A stretch of DNA of 35,444 nucleotides. Source: Chloroflexota bacterium. Lineage in GTDB: Bacteria > Chloroflexota > Dormibacteria > CF-121. Location: NCBI GenBank assembly GCA_005881715.1, contig VBEE01000063.1:1-35444 (forward strand), read 5' to 3'. The notes below the pieces were generated by a model. It saw only the letters and a list, made by a program, of their open reading frames with translations, searched no databases and was not told the origin of the DNA. A program made the position numbers and the translations under genes. Positions 17,710 to 26,206 of the stretch are shown piece after piece. How positions within the stretch are numbered: position 1 is the stretch's first letter; the number at the start of each line of letters is the position of its first letter.

Positions 17710-18818
17710 GTCCGGCAGGTCCAGGACTGCGGCGTGACCGCGAAGCCCGGGATCGTAAAGACCAGCTGTTCGGTGCCGGCTGAGGCAGGTGTCCAGCTAT
17801 CGGTCACGACGCTGTGGGCCGCGGTGTCGCCCGCCGCGATGACGATGCTGTAGGTCACGCTGACAGCCGTCCCGTTGAGGTCCTTGCGGGTCCAGTGGTA
17901 CTGCACGGTGCCGCCGGGTCCACCAGCCTGCATCCGGAAGGTCCCCGTTGCGGTGACCGTGCCGAGCTTGCACTTCGTTGAGTTGTTGACGTTGATGGTC
18001 ACGTTCTCGGTCGGCGTCGGCGCGAATGCGAAGGGCGCGGGCGGGGGCGTGGGCGTCGGGGTAGGGGTCGGGGTCGGCGTCGGCGTCGGCGTGGGCGTCG
18101 GGGTTGGCGTGGGCGTGGGCGTCGGCGTAGGAGTCGGGGTCGCTGTCGGCGTTGGGCTTGCTGTGGGGGACGTCGAGGGCGAAGGGCTCGGGCTTCCCGA
18201 CGGTGATGCGCTGGCCGACGGCGAGGGGGTTCCGCTCGGCGAGGCGGTGGGGGTGGCGGTGCCGGACGGCGATGGCGTTGCGGTCGCGGTCGGCCCAAGG
18301 GCGACGGGCTGCGAAGACGGCTTCGGTCGCGCCGCAAAGAACCGTGGCGGAAGGTTGAACGTTGGGACCAGCAGCCAGAAGGGAGCGTGCGGATCATCCG
18401 CGAAGTACAGGCTCGCTTCCGGATCGCCGGCGCTGCCGCTGGCGTCGATCCGGAACGGACCGATTTCCCAGTCAGCGGGAATGGCGCGCACCATGAAGAA
18501 AACCGCGATCAACCCGGCGAAGAAGAGCAGAAAGCCGGCCTTCCGGCGCCGGCGACGATTCCGTTCGCTGGTCGCGGTGTCACCATCATCGCCGCGCTTC
18601 TGCGACTTTACGGGGAGCGCGACGGCATCCAGCACGACGCCCACCTCGGCTGGTTTGCCAGGGTCGGGCACGATGGCCTCCACCGCCGGGGCGGGCACAG
18701 GCGTGGCTCCAGCGACTGGGCCACCAACGAGCTTGGCCAGCCGTTCCTCCAGCCTCTCTTTATCGAGGCCGGAGTTCGCATCCTTCGGCCGCCGGGCACG
18801 CCAGGGTGTAAGGCGCAT
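17706..18818 (-). CDS. Membrane-anchored surface protein with Ser/Thr-Pro stalk and C-terminal beta-rich (Ig-like?) domain
   Basis: [29 protein letters not shown], long (TP)n tract, C-terminal TKCKLG...SWTCRT with a Cys pair. Confidence 0.75.
   Translation of the reverse strand: MRLTPWRARRPKDANSGLDKERLEERLAKLVGGPVAGATPVPAPAVEAIVPDPGKPAEVGVVLDAVALPVKSQKRGDDGDTATSERNRRRRRKAGFLLFFAGLIAVFFMVRAIPADWEIGPFRIDASGSAGDPEASLYFADDPHAPFWLLVPTFNLPPRFFAARPKPSSQPVALGPTATATPSPSGTATPTASPSGTPSPSASASPSGSPSPSPSTSPTASPTPTATPTPTPTPTPTPTPTPTPTPTPTPTPTPTPTPPPAPFAFAPTPTENVTINVNNSTKCKLGTVTATGTFRMQAGGPGGTVQYHWTRKDLNGTAVSVTYSIVIAAGDTAAHSVVTDSWTPASAGTEQLVFTIPGFAVTPQSWTCRT
18043..18160. repeat. Degenerate hexanucleotide array (GGNGTN)n encoding the (Thr-Pro)n stalk
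   Basis: gggcgtcggggtaggggtcggggtcggcgtcggcgtcggcgtgggcgtc... on + strand. Confidence 0.9.
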
Positions 18819-18955
18819 CTGCGCCCACCCTATCGCCCGCCGATTACGGCGCCTGTTTCACGCGTGGCTGTTCAGCCATGCCGCTGTGACGGGCTTGCCA
18901 CGGAGGGTTTACGACCGCGTTGCAGCCGTCTACGCCGCTCGGGCGGTGAAGGAGT

Positions 18956-19309
18956 TTACCCGGGAGGCCAGGCCATGGCGCGCCCGCCGAGGAGATGGAG
19001 GTGGAGGTGATAGACGCTCTGGCCGGCCTGCGGTCCCTTGTTGAAGACGAGTCGATAGCCATCGCGATCCACTTTGCGCTCGTCGGCGATGCGGTTCGCC
19101 ACCTCCATCATCCGCGCCAGCATCGGGGCCTGGTCGCGGGTGAGATCGTGGATGGAGGGAATGTGCACTTTCGGGATGACGAGCACGTGGGTTGGCGCCA
19201 CCGGCCGGATGTCCTCGAAGGCGACGATGTCGTCCTCGCGGAAGACTTCTTTCGCGGGAATCTCCCGCGCGAAGATCTTGCAGAACAGGCAGTCCTCAGC
19301 CACCGGCAC
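18956..19309 (-). CDS. HIT family (histidine triad) hydrolase
   Basis: CLFCKIFAREIPAKEV...HVLVIPKVHI...QSVYHLHLHLLGGR (HxHxH). Confidence 0.94.
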   Translation of the reverse strand: MPVAEDCLFCKIFAREIPAKEVFREDDIVAFEDIRPVAPTHVLVIPKVHIPSIHDLTRDQAPMLARMMEVANRIADERKVDRDGYRLVFNKGPQAGQSVYHLHLHLLGGRAMAWPPG

Positions 19310-19312
19310 AGC

Positions 19313-20542
19313 TTACGCGCCGAGGAGACCGTCCCCGCAGCTGGCCACCGGTCGGATGGTTGCGAGCGCGCCCAGCGTCTGACCGCGCGCGGGCGCGTAC
19401 ACCGTGATGTAGTTGTCACTCAGGCCACGCATCCGGGTCGGATAGCGCCGGTCCCAGATCACTTCCAGTTCCCGGTCGACGAAGCGCGCCTCGTACGCCC
19501 GGCGCTGGGCCTCAGCCTGCGTCTGCAGCCGGTGGCTGCGTTCTTTGCTGACCGGGTCGTCCACGGGCAGGCCGAGCCGGGGGGCGGCCGTTCCCGCTCT
19601 CGGTGAGTAGCGAAAGACGTGCATGCCGCTGAGGCCGGCCTCCGCCGCGATATTCTCGGTATCCGCAAAATCGGCATCGGTTTCCCCTGGGAAGCCGACG
19701 ATCACGTCGGCGGTCACCGCCAGCTCGGGGGATTGGCTGCGCAACGCGGCCACCAGGTTCAGATAATCGCGCCTGCGGTAGAGGCGGCCCATCCGCTTCA
19801 GCACCCGGTCGCTGCCGGATTGGAGCGGAATGTGGAGATGACGGCAAAAACGTGGGGCGCCGGCGAGCTCCACCAGCTCCGGCGTGAAGTCATTCGCATT
19901 GATCGAACTGAGCCGCAGTCGGGCGGGAGCGATCGCCTCGAGCAGTCGCCGCAGGAACGACGCCAGCGACTCCCCCCGCTCGCGCCCAAAGGCGCCGAGA
20001 TCGACCCCGGTGAGCACGATCTCCCCATATCCATCGAAGACCGCCCGGCGCGCGCGCTCGATGAGGCTAGTTTCCGCCTCGCTGCGCGAGGCCCCACGGG
20101 TGCGCCACACGATGCAGTAGGTGCAGCGATGGTTGCAGCCATCCTGCACCTTGAGGAAGAAGCGGGAGCGGGCGAACGTCGTCGAGCCATGAGCCGCCAC
20201 CGGGGCGAAGTTTGCCGAAATGTAGTCGAAGATCTCATTCTTTCGTGCGTTGGGAAAAGCCACGTCCACGCTGGGCACGGCCGAAACGCGCGGATGCGGA
20301 TTGTCAACGTGACAGCCGGTCAGGATGAGATGGGCCTGCGGATGACGACGGCGCAGTCCGTGCACCAGGGTGCGGAGCTTGCGGTCCGCCTGGGCGGTGA
20401 CGGTGCAACTATTGATCACGCAGACGTCGGGGTTGTCGGCTGAGTCCGTTACCGAGAAGCCAGCCCGCGCCAGCCCGTCGCCGAGCTCGGCCATCTCGGC
20501 AAAATTCACCTTGCATCCCAGCGTTTCGATCGACACGTTCAT
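19313..20542 (-). CDS. mtaB: tRNA t6A37 methylthiotransferase (MtaB/MiaB-like radical SAM)
   Basis: TLGCKVNFAEM, radical SAM CNHRCTYC, VGFPGETDADF, C-terminal TRAM-like part. Confidence 0.92.
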   Translation of the reverse strand: MNVSIETLGCKVNFAEMAELGDGLARAGFSVTDSADNPDVCVINSCTVTAQADRKLRTLVHGLRRRHPQAHLILTGCHVDNPHPRVSAVPSVDVAFPNARKNEIFDYISANFAPVAAHGSTTFARSRFFLKVQDGCNHRCTYCIVWRTRGASRSEAETSLIERARRAVFDGYGEIVLTGVDLGAFGRERGESLASFLRRLLEAIAPARLRLSSINANDFTPELVELAGAPRFCRHLHIPLQSGSDRVLKRMGRLYRRRDYLNLVAALRSQSPELAVTADVIVGFPGETDADFADTENIAAEAGLSGMHVFRYSPRAGTAAPRLGLPVDDPVSKERSHRLQTQAEAQRRAYEARFVDRELEVIWDRRYPTRMRGLSDNYITVYAPARGQTLGALATIRPVASCGDGLLGA

Positions 20543-21237
20543 CGCTGTTGGACGAGGATAGCAGCGGCCACGATCGGCGCCAGTCGGGCCCGCAGGATCC
20601 GCGGGCCGAGGTTGACGGCGACGCCACCGTGCTCACGCAATGCCGACAGTTCATCGTCGGTCCATCCCCCTTCGGGCCCGACCGCCATCGCGTAGGCAAG
20701 CGAGCCGTCGAGCGCATCGAGCAACGGCATGGTTGCCGTGGGCTCGAGCACCACGAGCCGGGTCCCGGCCACCTGTTCGAGGGCGTCCGGCAGCGACATC
20801 GGTCCGATAACGTCCGGCACCTCGCCGCGACGGCTCTGCTCGGCGGCCGATCTGGCGATCGCCTGCCAGCGCGTCAGGCGGGCTGCCGGCGGGCGGCCGA
20901 CCGAGCGCGCGGCCCGCACGGCGACGAAGCGGCGGATCCCCACGGCGGTCCCACCTTCGACGACGGCATCGAAGTCGGGGTTCGGCAATACCGCCTGCAG
21001 CAGCGCGACCGACGTGCGCGCCTCTCCTTGAACGGGCCGGTCGCCGACGATCCGGCCGACGACCCGACCGCCTTCGACCTCAACCAGCTCGAGCTCATAT
21101 TGCCGGCCGCCCGCAACCGCGACCCCGCGCTCGCCGCGACGGAGGCGCAGGACCCGCGCAAGGTGATGACCCTGCGGCCCCCGGATGGTGACCTGCCCAT
21201 CGGCCACCTGGGACTCATCCACGAACGTCCAGAACAT
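20539..21237 (-). CDS. rsmE: 16S rRNA (uracil1498-N3)-methyltransferase; start ATG 21237 preferred over 21510
   Basis: GHHLARVLRLRRGE, AVLPNPDFDAVVEGGTAVGIRRFV, AVGPEGGWTDDEL. Confidence 0.93.
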   Translation of the reverse strand: MFWTFVDESQVADGQVTIRGPQGHHLARVLRLRRGERGVAVAGGRQYELELVEVEGGRVVGRIVGDRPVQGEARTSVALLQAVLPNPDFDAVVEGGTAVGIRRFVAVRAARSVGRPPAARLTRWQAIARSAAEQSRRGEVPDVIGPMSLPDALEQVAGTRLVVLEPTATMPLLDALDGSLAYAMAVGPEGGWTDDELSALREHGGVAVNLGPRILRARLAPIVAAAILVQQR

Positions 21238-21309
21238 GCCGGCCCCATCGTATCGGGGGCCCGGAACCCGACGACGGAAGGCCGTCGAGCTCGCGTTGTA
21301 TTCGCCAGC

Positions 21310-23454
21310 ATGCCACCCGCGCAGGTCCCGCTGCCGTTGCATCGTGCGACGCTCAGGGTCGCCGCCATCTCCTTCTGGGGACTGGCCAGCATCGTGATGG
21401 CCACCGACTTCATCGGAAACGACCTGCACGTGAACTTCACCACGGAGTGGGTCGTGACCGGCCTTGCATACCTCGCCGGGGTCCTCTGCTGGTTCCTGCC
21501 CTGGGGGCAAGTCCGGGGAAGGCGTTTCATTCCCGTCGTTTTCGGCAGCATCGGCATGCTGACGGTCGGTCTCTTTGCGACAGGCGGGACGCGCTCACAC
21601 CTCTCCGTGCTATTCCTCGTCATCGTCGTGTTCGTTGCCGCGATTCTCGAGTTCCGCATCGCCGCCGGGACCCTGGTGGCCTGCGTTTTCGCGGCCGGGC
21701 TGCCGCTCGTGCTACAGGGGTGGGATGGCCTCTATGCGCGCTCCTTCGTGTTGCTGGCGGTGTCCATGGTGATTTGTGCCTACATTCCGGCCATCGGTCG
21801 CAGGGCGCTGAGCAAAGAAAATCAGCTCGCCGAGCGGCGGCGCATGGAGCTCGAAAACAGCTATCTGTCCACCATCGAGGCGCTGGCGGCGGCGCTGGAC
21901 GCGAAGGATCGCCACACCGAGGCGCACTCGCGAGAGACCGCCGCGCTGGCCCGGGCGGTGGGCCACCGCCTGGGGCTGGAGGATGAAGCCCTGCGCTTCC
22001 TCGAGTACGGAGCGCTGCTGCACGACATCGGGAAGATCGGGATCCCGGGCTACGTTCTCAACAAGCCGGGCGCGCTCGACGAGGAGGAGACGGCCATTAT
22101 GCGGGAGCACCCGGTGATCGGCGAGCGCATCGTCGCCTCAGTGCCCTTCCTCAGCCGCATCCGCCCGATCGTCCGCGCGGAGCACGAGCGATGGGACGGC
22201 CACGGCTATCCGGATGGGCTCAAGGCCGACCAGATCCCGATCGAGGCTCGCATCATCCATGCCTGCGATGCCTTTCAGGCGATGTCGAGCGACCGGCCGT
22301 ACCGGCGTGCCAGGCCGCGCGACTGGATCCTCAACGAAATTGCCGCGCAGGCCGGCCAGCAATTCGACCCGCGGGTGGCGGAGGCGCTGCTCGCGGTGAT
22401 CGCGTCCGGGGAGGCCACCGTCAGCGGCACCGCCCACAGTGCCGCCCACGAGGACAAGCGACTGCCGGAGGCCCACTCCTGGACCCAGCATCTCGACGCC
22501 ATCCAGCAGCTCGGCGCGCGCCTCGCCAATATCGGCAGCGTTCCGGAGATCTCCGAGACCATCGGCCAGGCGATCACGACCCTGCTGCCCTACGACCAGT
22601 GCCGCATCTACCTGCTCGAAGACGACGGGCAAACGCTGAGGCCGGTTTATTTCAGCGATACCCGGCGGTCGGAGTACGACGGTGTCACCGCCGAAACGCT
22701 AGCCATCGAGGTCGGCCAGGGAATCACCGGCTGGGTAGCCGAAACCAAACAGGGGGCGCTGGTTGGCGACACGGAGCGCCATCCGAAGGCGGTCCACATC
22801 CCGAGCACCACCGAAACCGACGAGTCCATGCTCGCCGTCCCGGTCATCTTCGAGGACCACCTGATCGGGGTCATCGTCAACGTCAAGGTCGGCCTGCATC
22901 AGTACAACGGCGATCACCTGCGGTTGCTGACCATCCTGGCGAACCAGGCTGCCGTCTCGATCTCCAACGCGCGGCTGATCGAGCGCCTGGCCGCCACGGC
23001 CCGGACCGACCCACTGACCGGGCTTTCGAATCGACGCGCCTTCGAACAGGCGCTCGAAGTCCGGCTGGGTGCCGCACTCCCCGAGCCGTTCTCCGTGATC
23101 ATGCTCGACGTTGATGGGCTCAAGCAGGTGAATGACGCCCGCGGTCACGCGGCCGGCGACGCCGTGCTGAAGCGCGTGGCGTCGGTCCTTACCGCTCACC
23201 TGCGCGAAACGGACGTCGTCACCCGGTGGGGCGGCGATGAGTTCGTCCTCCTGATGCCGGGAATGGATCAGGTAGGCGCGGTGTCGCTCGCGCGCCGGGT
23301 TGGTGGCACGCTGCGCGATGCGGACGACCCGGCCGGCGCTATCTCGGTATCGATCGGCACGGCCTCGTTTCCCGCGGATGCCACCACCGCAGACGGATTG
23401 CTGGCGGCTGCCGACCGCTCGATGTACGTCGACAAGCGACAGCGGGTCGCGTGA
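21310..23454 (+). CDS. Membrane HD-GYP-GAF-GGDEF bifunctional c-di-GMP protein; start ATG 21310, upstream ORF antisense to rsmE
   Basis: N-terminal TMs; [55 protein letters not shown] with RETD I-site. Confidence 0.9.
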   Translation: MPPAQVPLPLHRATLRVAAISFWGLASIVMATDFIGNDLHVNFTTEWVVTGLAYLAGVLCWFLPWGQVRGRRFIPVVFGSIGMLTVGLFATGGTRSHLSVLFLVIVVFVAAILEFRIAAGTLVACVFAAGLPLVLQGWDGLYARSFVLLAVSMVICAYIPAIGRRALSKENQLAERRRMELENSYLSTIEALAAALDAKDRHTEAHSRETAALARAVGHRLGLEDEALRFLEYGALLHDIGKIGIPGYVLNKPGALDEEETAIMREHPVIGERIVASVPFLSRIRPIVRAEHERWDGHGYPDGLKADQIPIEARIIHACDAFQAMSSDRPYRRARPRDWILNEIAAQAGQQFDPRVAEALLAVIASGEATVSGTAHSAAHEDKRLPEAHSWTQHLDAIQQLGARLANIGSVPEISETIGQAITTLLPYDQCRIYLLEDDGQTLRPVYFSDTRRSEYDGVTAETLAIEVGQGITGWVAETKQGALVGDTERHPKAVHIPSTTETDESMLAVPVIFEDHLIGVIVNVKVGLHQYNGDHLRLLTILANQAAVSISNARLIERLAATARTDPLTGLSNRRAFEQALEVRLGAALPEPFSVIMLDVDGLKQVNDARGHAAGDAVLKRVASVLTAHLRETDVVTRWGGDEFVLLMPGMDQVGAVSLARRVGGTLRDADDPAGAISVSIGTASFPADATTADGLLAAADRSMYVDKRQRVA

Positions 23455-23472
23455 TCGCCCGGTGGCGCTTTC

Positions 23473-23880
23473 CTAGCTCGCCGCCATCCGGGCCCAGTCG
23501 TCGATGTTCCAGGTCAAACCACTTGGACCGGGGTCGGCTCGCACCACGTAATCCATCACATCAGCCTTGAAGCCGCGACCGGCCATCTCGTTCACCGCAC
23601 GGCTCGACAGGATGATCACCGGAAGATTCCGAGTACCGTCTGTGGCGCGAATGCGTTGCAACGTGGCAAAGCCGAGCTCTTCACCCAACCGCAGGTCGAG
23701 GAAGATCATGTCCGGCCGAAGCGCAGCCGCCTCCTGCATCACCTGGTCGTCGTTCGAGACCACCTTCACCTGATAGCCATCGAGTTCAAGCTTGAGCTTG
23801 TACATCTCGGCAACCGCCGGATCGTCCTCGATGAACAAAACCCGGATCGTATCTTCGACGGGATGCTTGATCGTGGCCAT
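23473..23880 (-). CDS. Response regulator (REC only), atypical C-terminal half; SD supports start at 23880
   Basis: VLFIEDDPAVAEMYKLKL, DMIFLDLRLGEELG, PVIILSSRAV; AAGGGGA upstream of ATG 23880. Confidence 0.85.
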   Translation of the reverse strand: MATIKHPVEDTIRVLFIEDDPAVAEMYKLKLELDGYQVKVVSNDDQVMQEAAALRPDMIFLDLRLGEELGFATLQRIRATDGTRNLPVIILSSRAVNEMAGRGFKADVMDYVVRADPGPSGLTWNIDDWARMAAS

Positions 23881-23967
23881 GTGGGTCCCCTTCACGGATG
23901 AACGATGCCGCCTACCTGCCGTTCACACTAGAGATGTCGCGGACGGCTGTCAATAACGGGTTAGGTT

Positions 23968-24738
23968 CTAGTCCCGCTGGTACGGCTGGCGAACCTCCTC
24001 CGGTAACTCGTACCAGCTGATCCGGTCGCCGATCCTCGCCCGCAACTTCCACTTGAGTGACTTCGGCTGCATCTCGATCCGCTCCCACAGCTGATCAAGG
24101 CGTTGATTGACGCGGCCGGCGTCCACGGCGAGCTCGGTGGCGGCACCGCGGACGCGCTCGATGTTGATCTGCAGCGTTCGGTACAGACCCCAGTCTTCAG
24201 AGGTGAGTCGGGCGAGATAGGCCGCGTTCATCGCGTCGTCGTCGTGGTCGGCGATGGGATGATCGAGCAGCAGCGCGATGGTATCGACGAGGTCCTTCAT
24301 GTTGACCTCGTAGACCTGCAGCTTACTGAGCAAAAGATCGGCCGGGGTGAGCGTCGGACCGTCGTGGCTGAGACGGCCTCCCAGTTCGATGACATGACAC
24401 ATCTTCATCCGGTCGATGAAGATGTCGATCTGTCGACCGTTCAGACTGTCGAGATAGAGCAGTCGCTGGTGCCCGTTGAGGGTGTTGAATCGGCGGTCGC
24501 CCTGGTAGCCAAGCGACTCGAACAGCCGCTGCACGGATGGCTGCTGTTTCGAAGCCGCGACGAAGTCGAGGTCCCCATATCGGCGCTTCAGTGGCGGTTG
24601 TCGGGCGCTGGGCGAATGCAGGTTGACGGCCGCGCCGCCCACCAGCTTGACCGGAACGTTGGCCTGTTGCGCGGCCGCCGCAATCCGCTGCGCCTCGGCG
24701 ATGACGTCGCTGACGGGGACGTTGACGTTAGCCGCCAG
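23968..24738 (-). CDS. Nucleotidyltransferase-fold protein; start uncertain (CTG 24738 or GTG 24642)
   Basis: KLVGGAAVNLHS...RRYGDLDFVAA (GG...DxD pattern of minimal NTases). Confidence 0.6.
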   Translation of the reverse strand: MAANVNVPVSDVIAEAQRIAAAAQQANVPVKLVGGAAVNLHSPSARQPPLKRRYGDLDFVAASKQQPSVQRLFESLGYQGDRRFNTLNGHQRLLYLDSLNGRQIDIFIDRMKMCHVIELGGRLSHDGPTLTPADLLLSKLQVYEVNMKDLVDTIALLLDHPIADHDDDAMNAAYLARLTSEDWGLYRTLQINIERVRGAATELAVDAGRVNQRLDQLWERIEMQPKSLKWKLRARIGDRISWYELPEEVRQPYQRD

Positions 24739-24739
24739 C

Positions 24740-26206
24740 TCAGGCCTCCTGCACGTCGACGATGATGGTCTTCAGATCCGTCATCTGCTCGATCGCCCGG
24801 TGGCCGCCCACCCGGCCGATCCCGCTCTCCTTGCCCGCGCGGCCGCCGAAGGGGATGTGCGCCTCCCAGTAGTTGGATGACTCGTTCACGTTGACCCAGC
24901 CGGTCTCGAGCCGCTGGGCGAAGCGCAGCGCGCGATCGATATCCCGGGTGTAGACGGAGCCCAGCAGGCCGTAGGGTGAGTCATTCGCGATGGCAAGGGC
25001 GTCCGTCTCGTCAGCGAACGGAATCAAGGGAGCGATCGGGCCAAACGTCTCCTCGCGGCTGACCCGCATCGCCGGCGACACGTTGCGCAGCACCGTGGCT
25101 TCGTAATAAAGGCGGGTTGGATATCCATCGGCCCGCCGCCCGCCCTGGACCACGGTCGCGCCGCGGTCGACCGCGTCTCGCACATGCTCGTCCATCTTCT
25201 GGGCGACGCCTTCGTTGTTGAGCGGACCCATCGTGGTGCCGTCGTCGAACGGATCGCCCAGCCTGATCGTGGTCATTGCCGCCGTCAGTCGCGCCAGGAA
25301 CGCGTCCTGAATCCCGCGCTGAACCAGGATGCGCTCCCCAGCCGTGCAACTCTGCCCGGCGCACAGGAAGCAGCCGGTGATCGTTCCTTCCGCGGCCCGG
25401 CCGAGGTCCGCATCATCGAAGATCACGATGGGGCCGTTGCCGCCCAGCTCCAGCATCACATGCTTGCCGGCAGCCCGCCGGGCGACCGATCGGCCGGTTT
25501 CGGTCGAGCCGACGAAGCCCACGCCGGCGACCAGCGGATGGCCGGCGATCTCATCGCCCACCACCGAGCCGGGGCCTGTGACCAGATTCAGGGCGCCCGC
25601 CGGGAGGTCCGCCTCCGTCAGGCACTCCATCAACTTCACGCTGATGGCCGACGTCGAGGTGGCCGGTGCCCAGACCACGCTATTGCCACCGGCGAGTGCC
25701 GGGGCGATGAGCTCCGTGGCCATCGTCAGCGGCCAGTTCCAGGGGGTGATCACACCGTACACGCCGCGGGGAACCCTCAGCGTAAACACGAGCTTGTTGC
25801 GCGCCATCGACGGGATGACATTGGTCTCCAGTCGTTTGATGTCTTCGGCGGCGATCCGGAAATACTCGACGGCTTCCCCGACTTCTCCCAGCGCTTCCGC
25901 CTTGTACGGCTTCCCCTGATCGAGGCTCAGCCATCGGGCCAGCTCCTCGCGCCGCCGGTCCATGACGTCGGCCACCCGGTGCAGCAGGGCCGCCCGCTCG
26001 AAGGCGCCGAGCCCGGCCATGGCCGCCCGCCCCCGATGCGCCGCCTCGACGGCGAGCGCCGCATCAGCCCGGGTGCCTTTCGGCAGCGTGGCGATCACCT
26101 CGCCGGTCGCGGGGCTTACCGCTTCGAAGGTGGCCTGGCTCTCGGAGTCGACCCAGCGGCCACCCACGAACATCTTCAGCGCCGGGGTTTTTTCGACAAC
26201 CTTCAT
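24740..26206 (-). CDS. NAD(P)-dependent aldehyde dehydrogenase
   Basis: TPWNWPLTMATELIAPALAGGN, MLELGGNGPIVIFDDADL, GQSCTAGERILVQ catalytic Cys, EETFGPIAPL. Confidence 0.95.
   Translation of the reverse strand: MKVVEKTPALKMFVGGRWVDSESQATFEAVSPATGEVIATLPKGTRADAALAVEAAHRGRAAMAGLGAFERAALLHRVADVMDRRREELARWLSLDQGKPYKAEALGEVGEAVEYFRIAAEDIKRLETNVIPSMARNKLVFTLRVPRGVYGVITPWNWPLTMATELIAPALAGGNSVVWAPATSTSAISVKLMECLTEADLPAGALNLVTGPGSVVGDEIAGHPLVAGVGFVGSTETGRSVARRAAGKHVMLELGGNGPIVIFDDADLGRAAEGTITGCFLCAGQSCTAGERILVQRGIQDAFLARLTAAMTTIRLGDPFDDGTTMGPLNNEGVAQKMDEHVRDAVDRGATVVQGGRRADGYPTRLYYEATVLRNVSPAMRVSREETFGPIAPLIPFADETDALAIANDSPYGLLGSVYTRDIDRALRFAQRLETGWVNVNESSNYWEAHIPFGGRAGKESGIGRVGGHRAIEQMTDLKTIIVDVQEA

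Noticed and set aside
20548-21309. N-terminal extension of the 968-aa + ORF
   Set aside because: Antisense to rsmE; real protein begins near ATG 21310 with its TM region.
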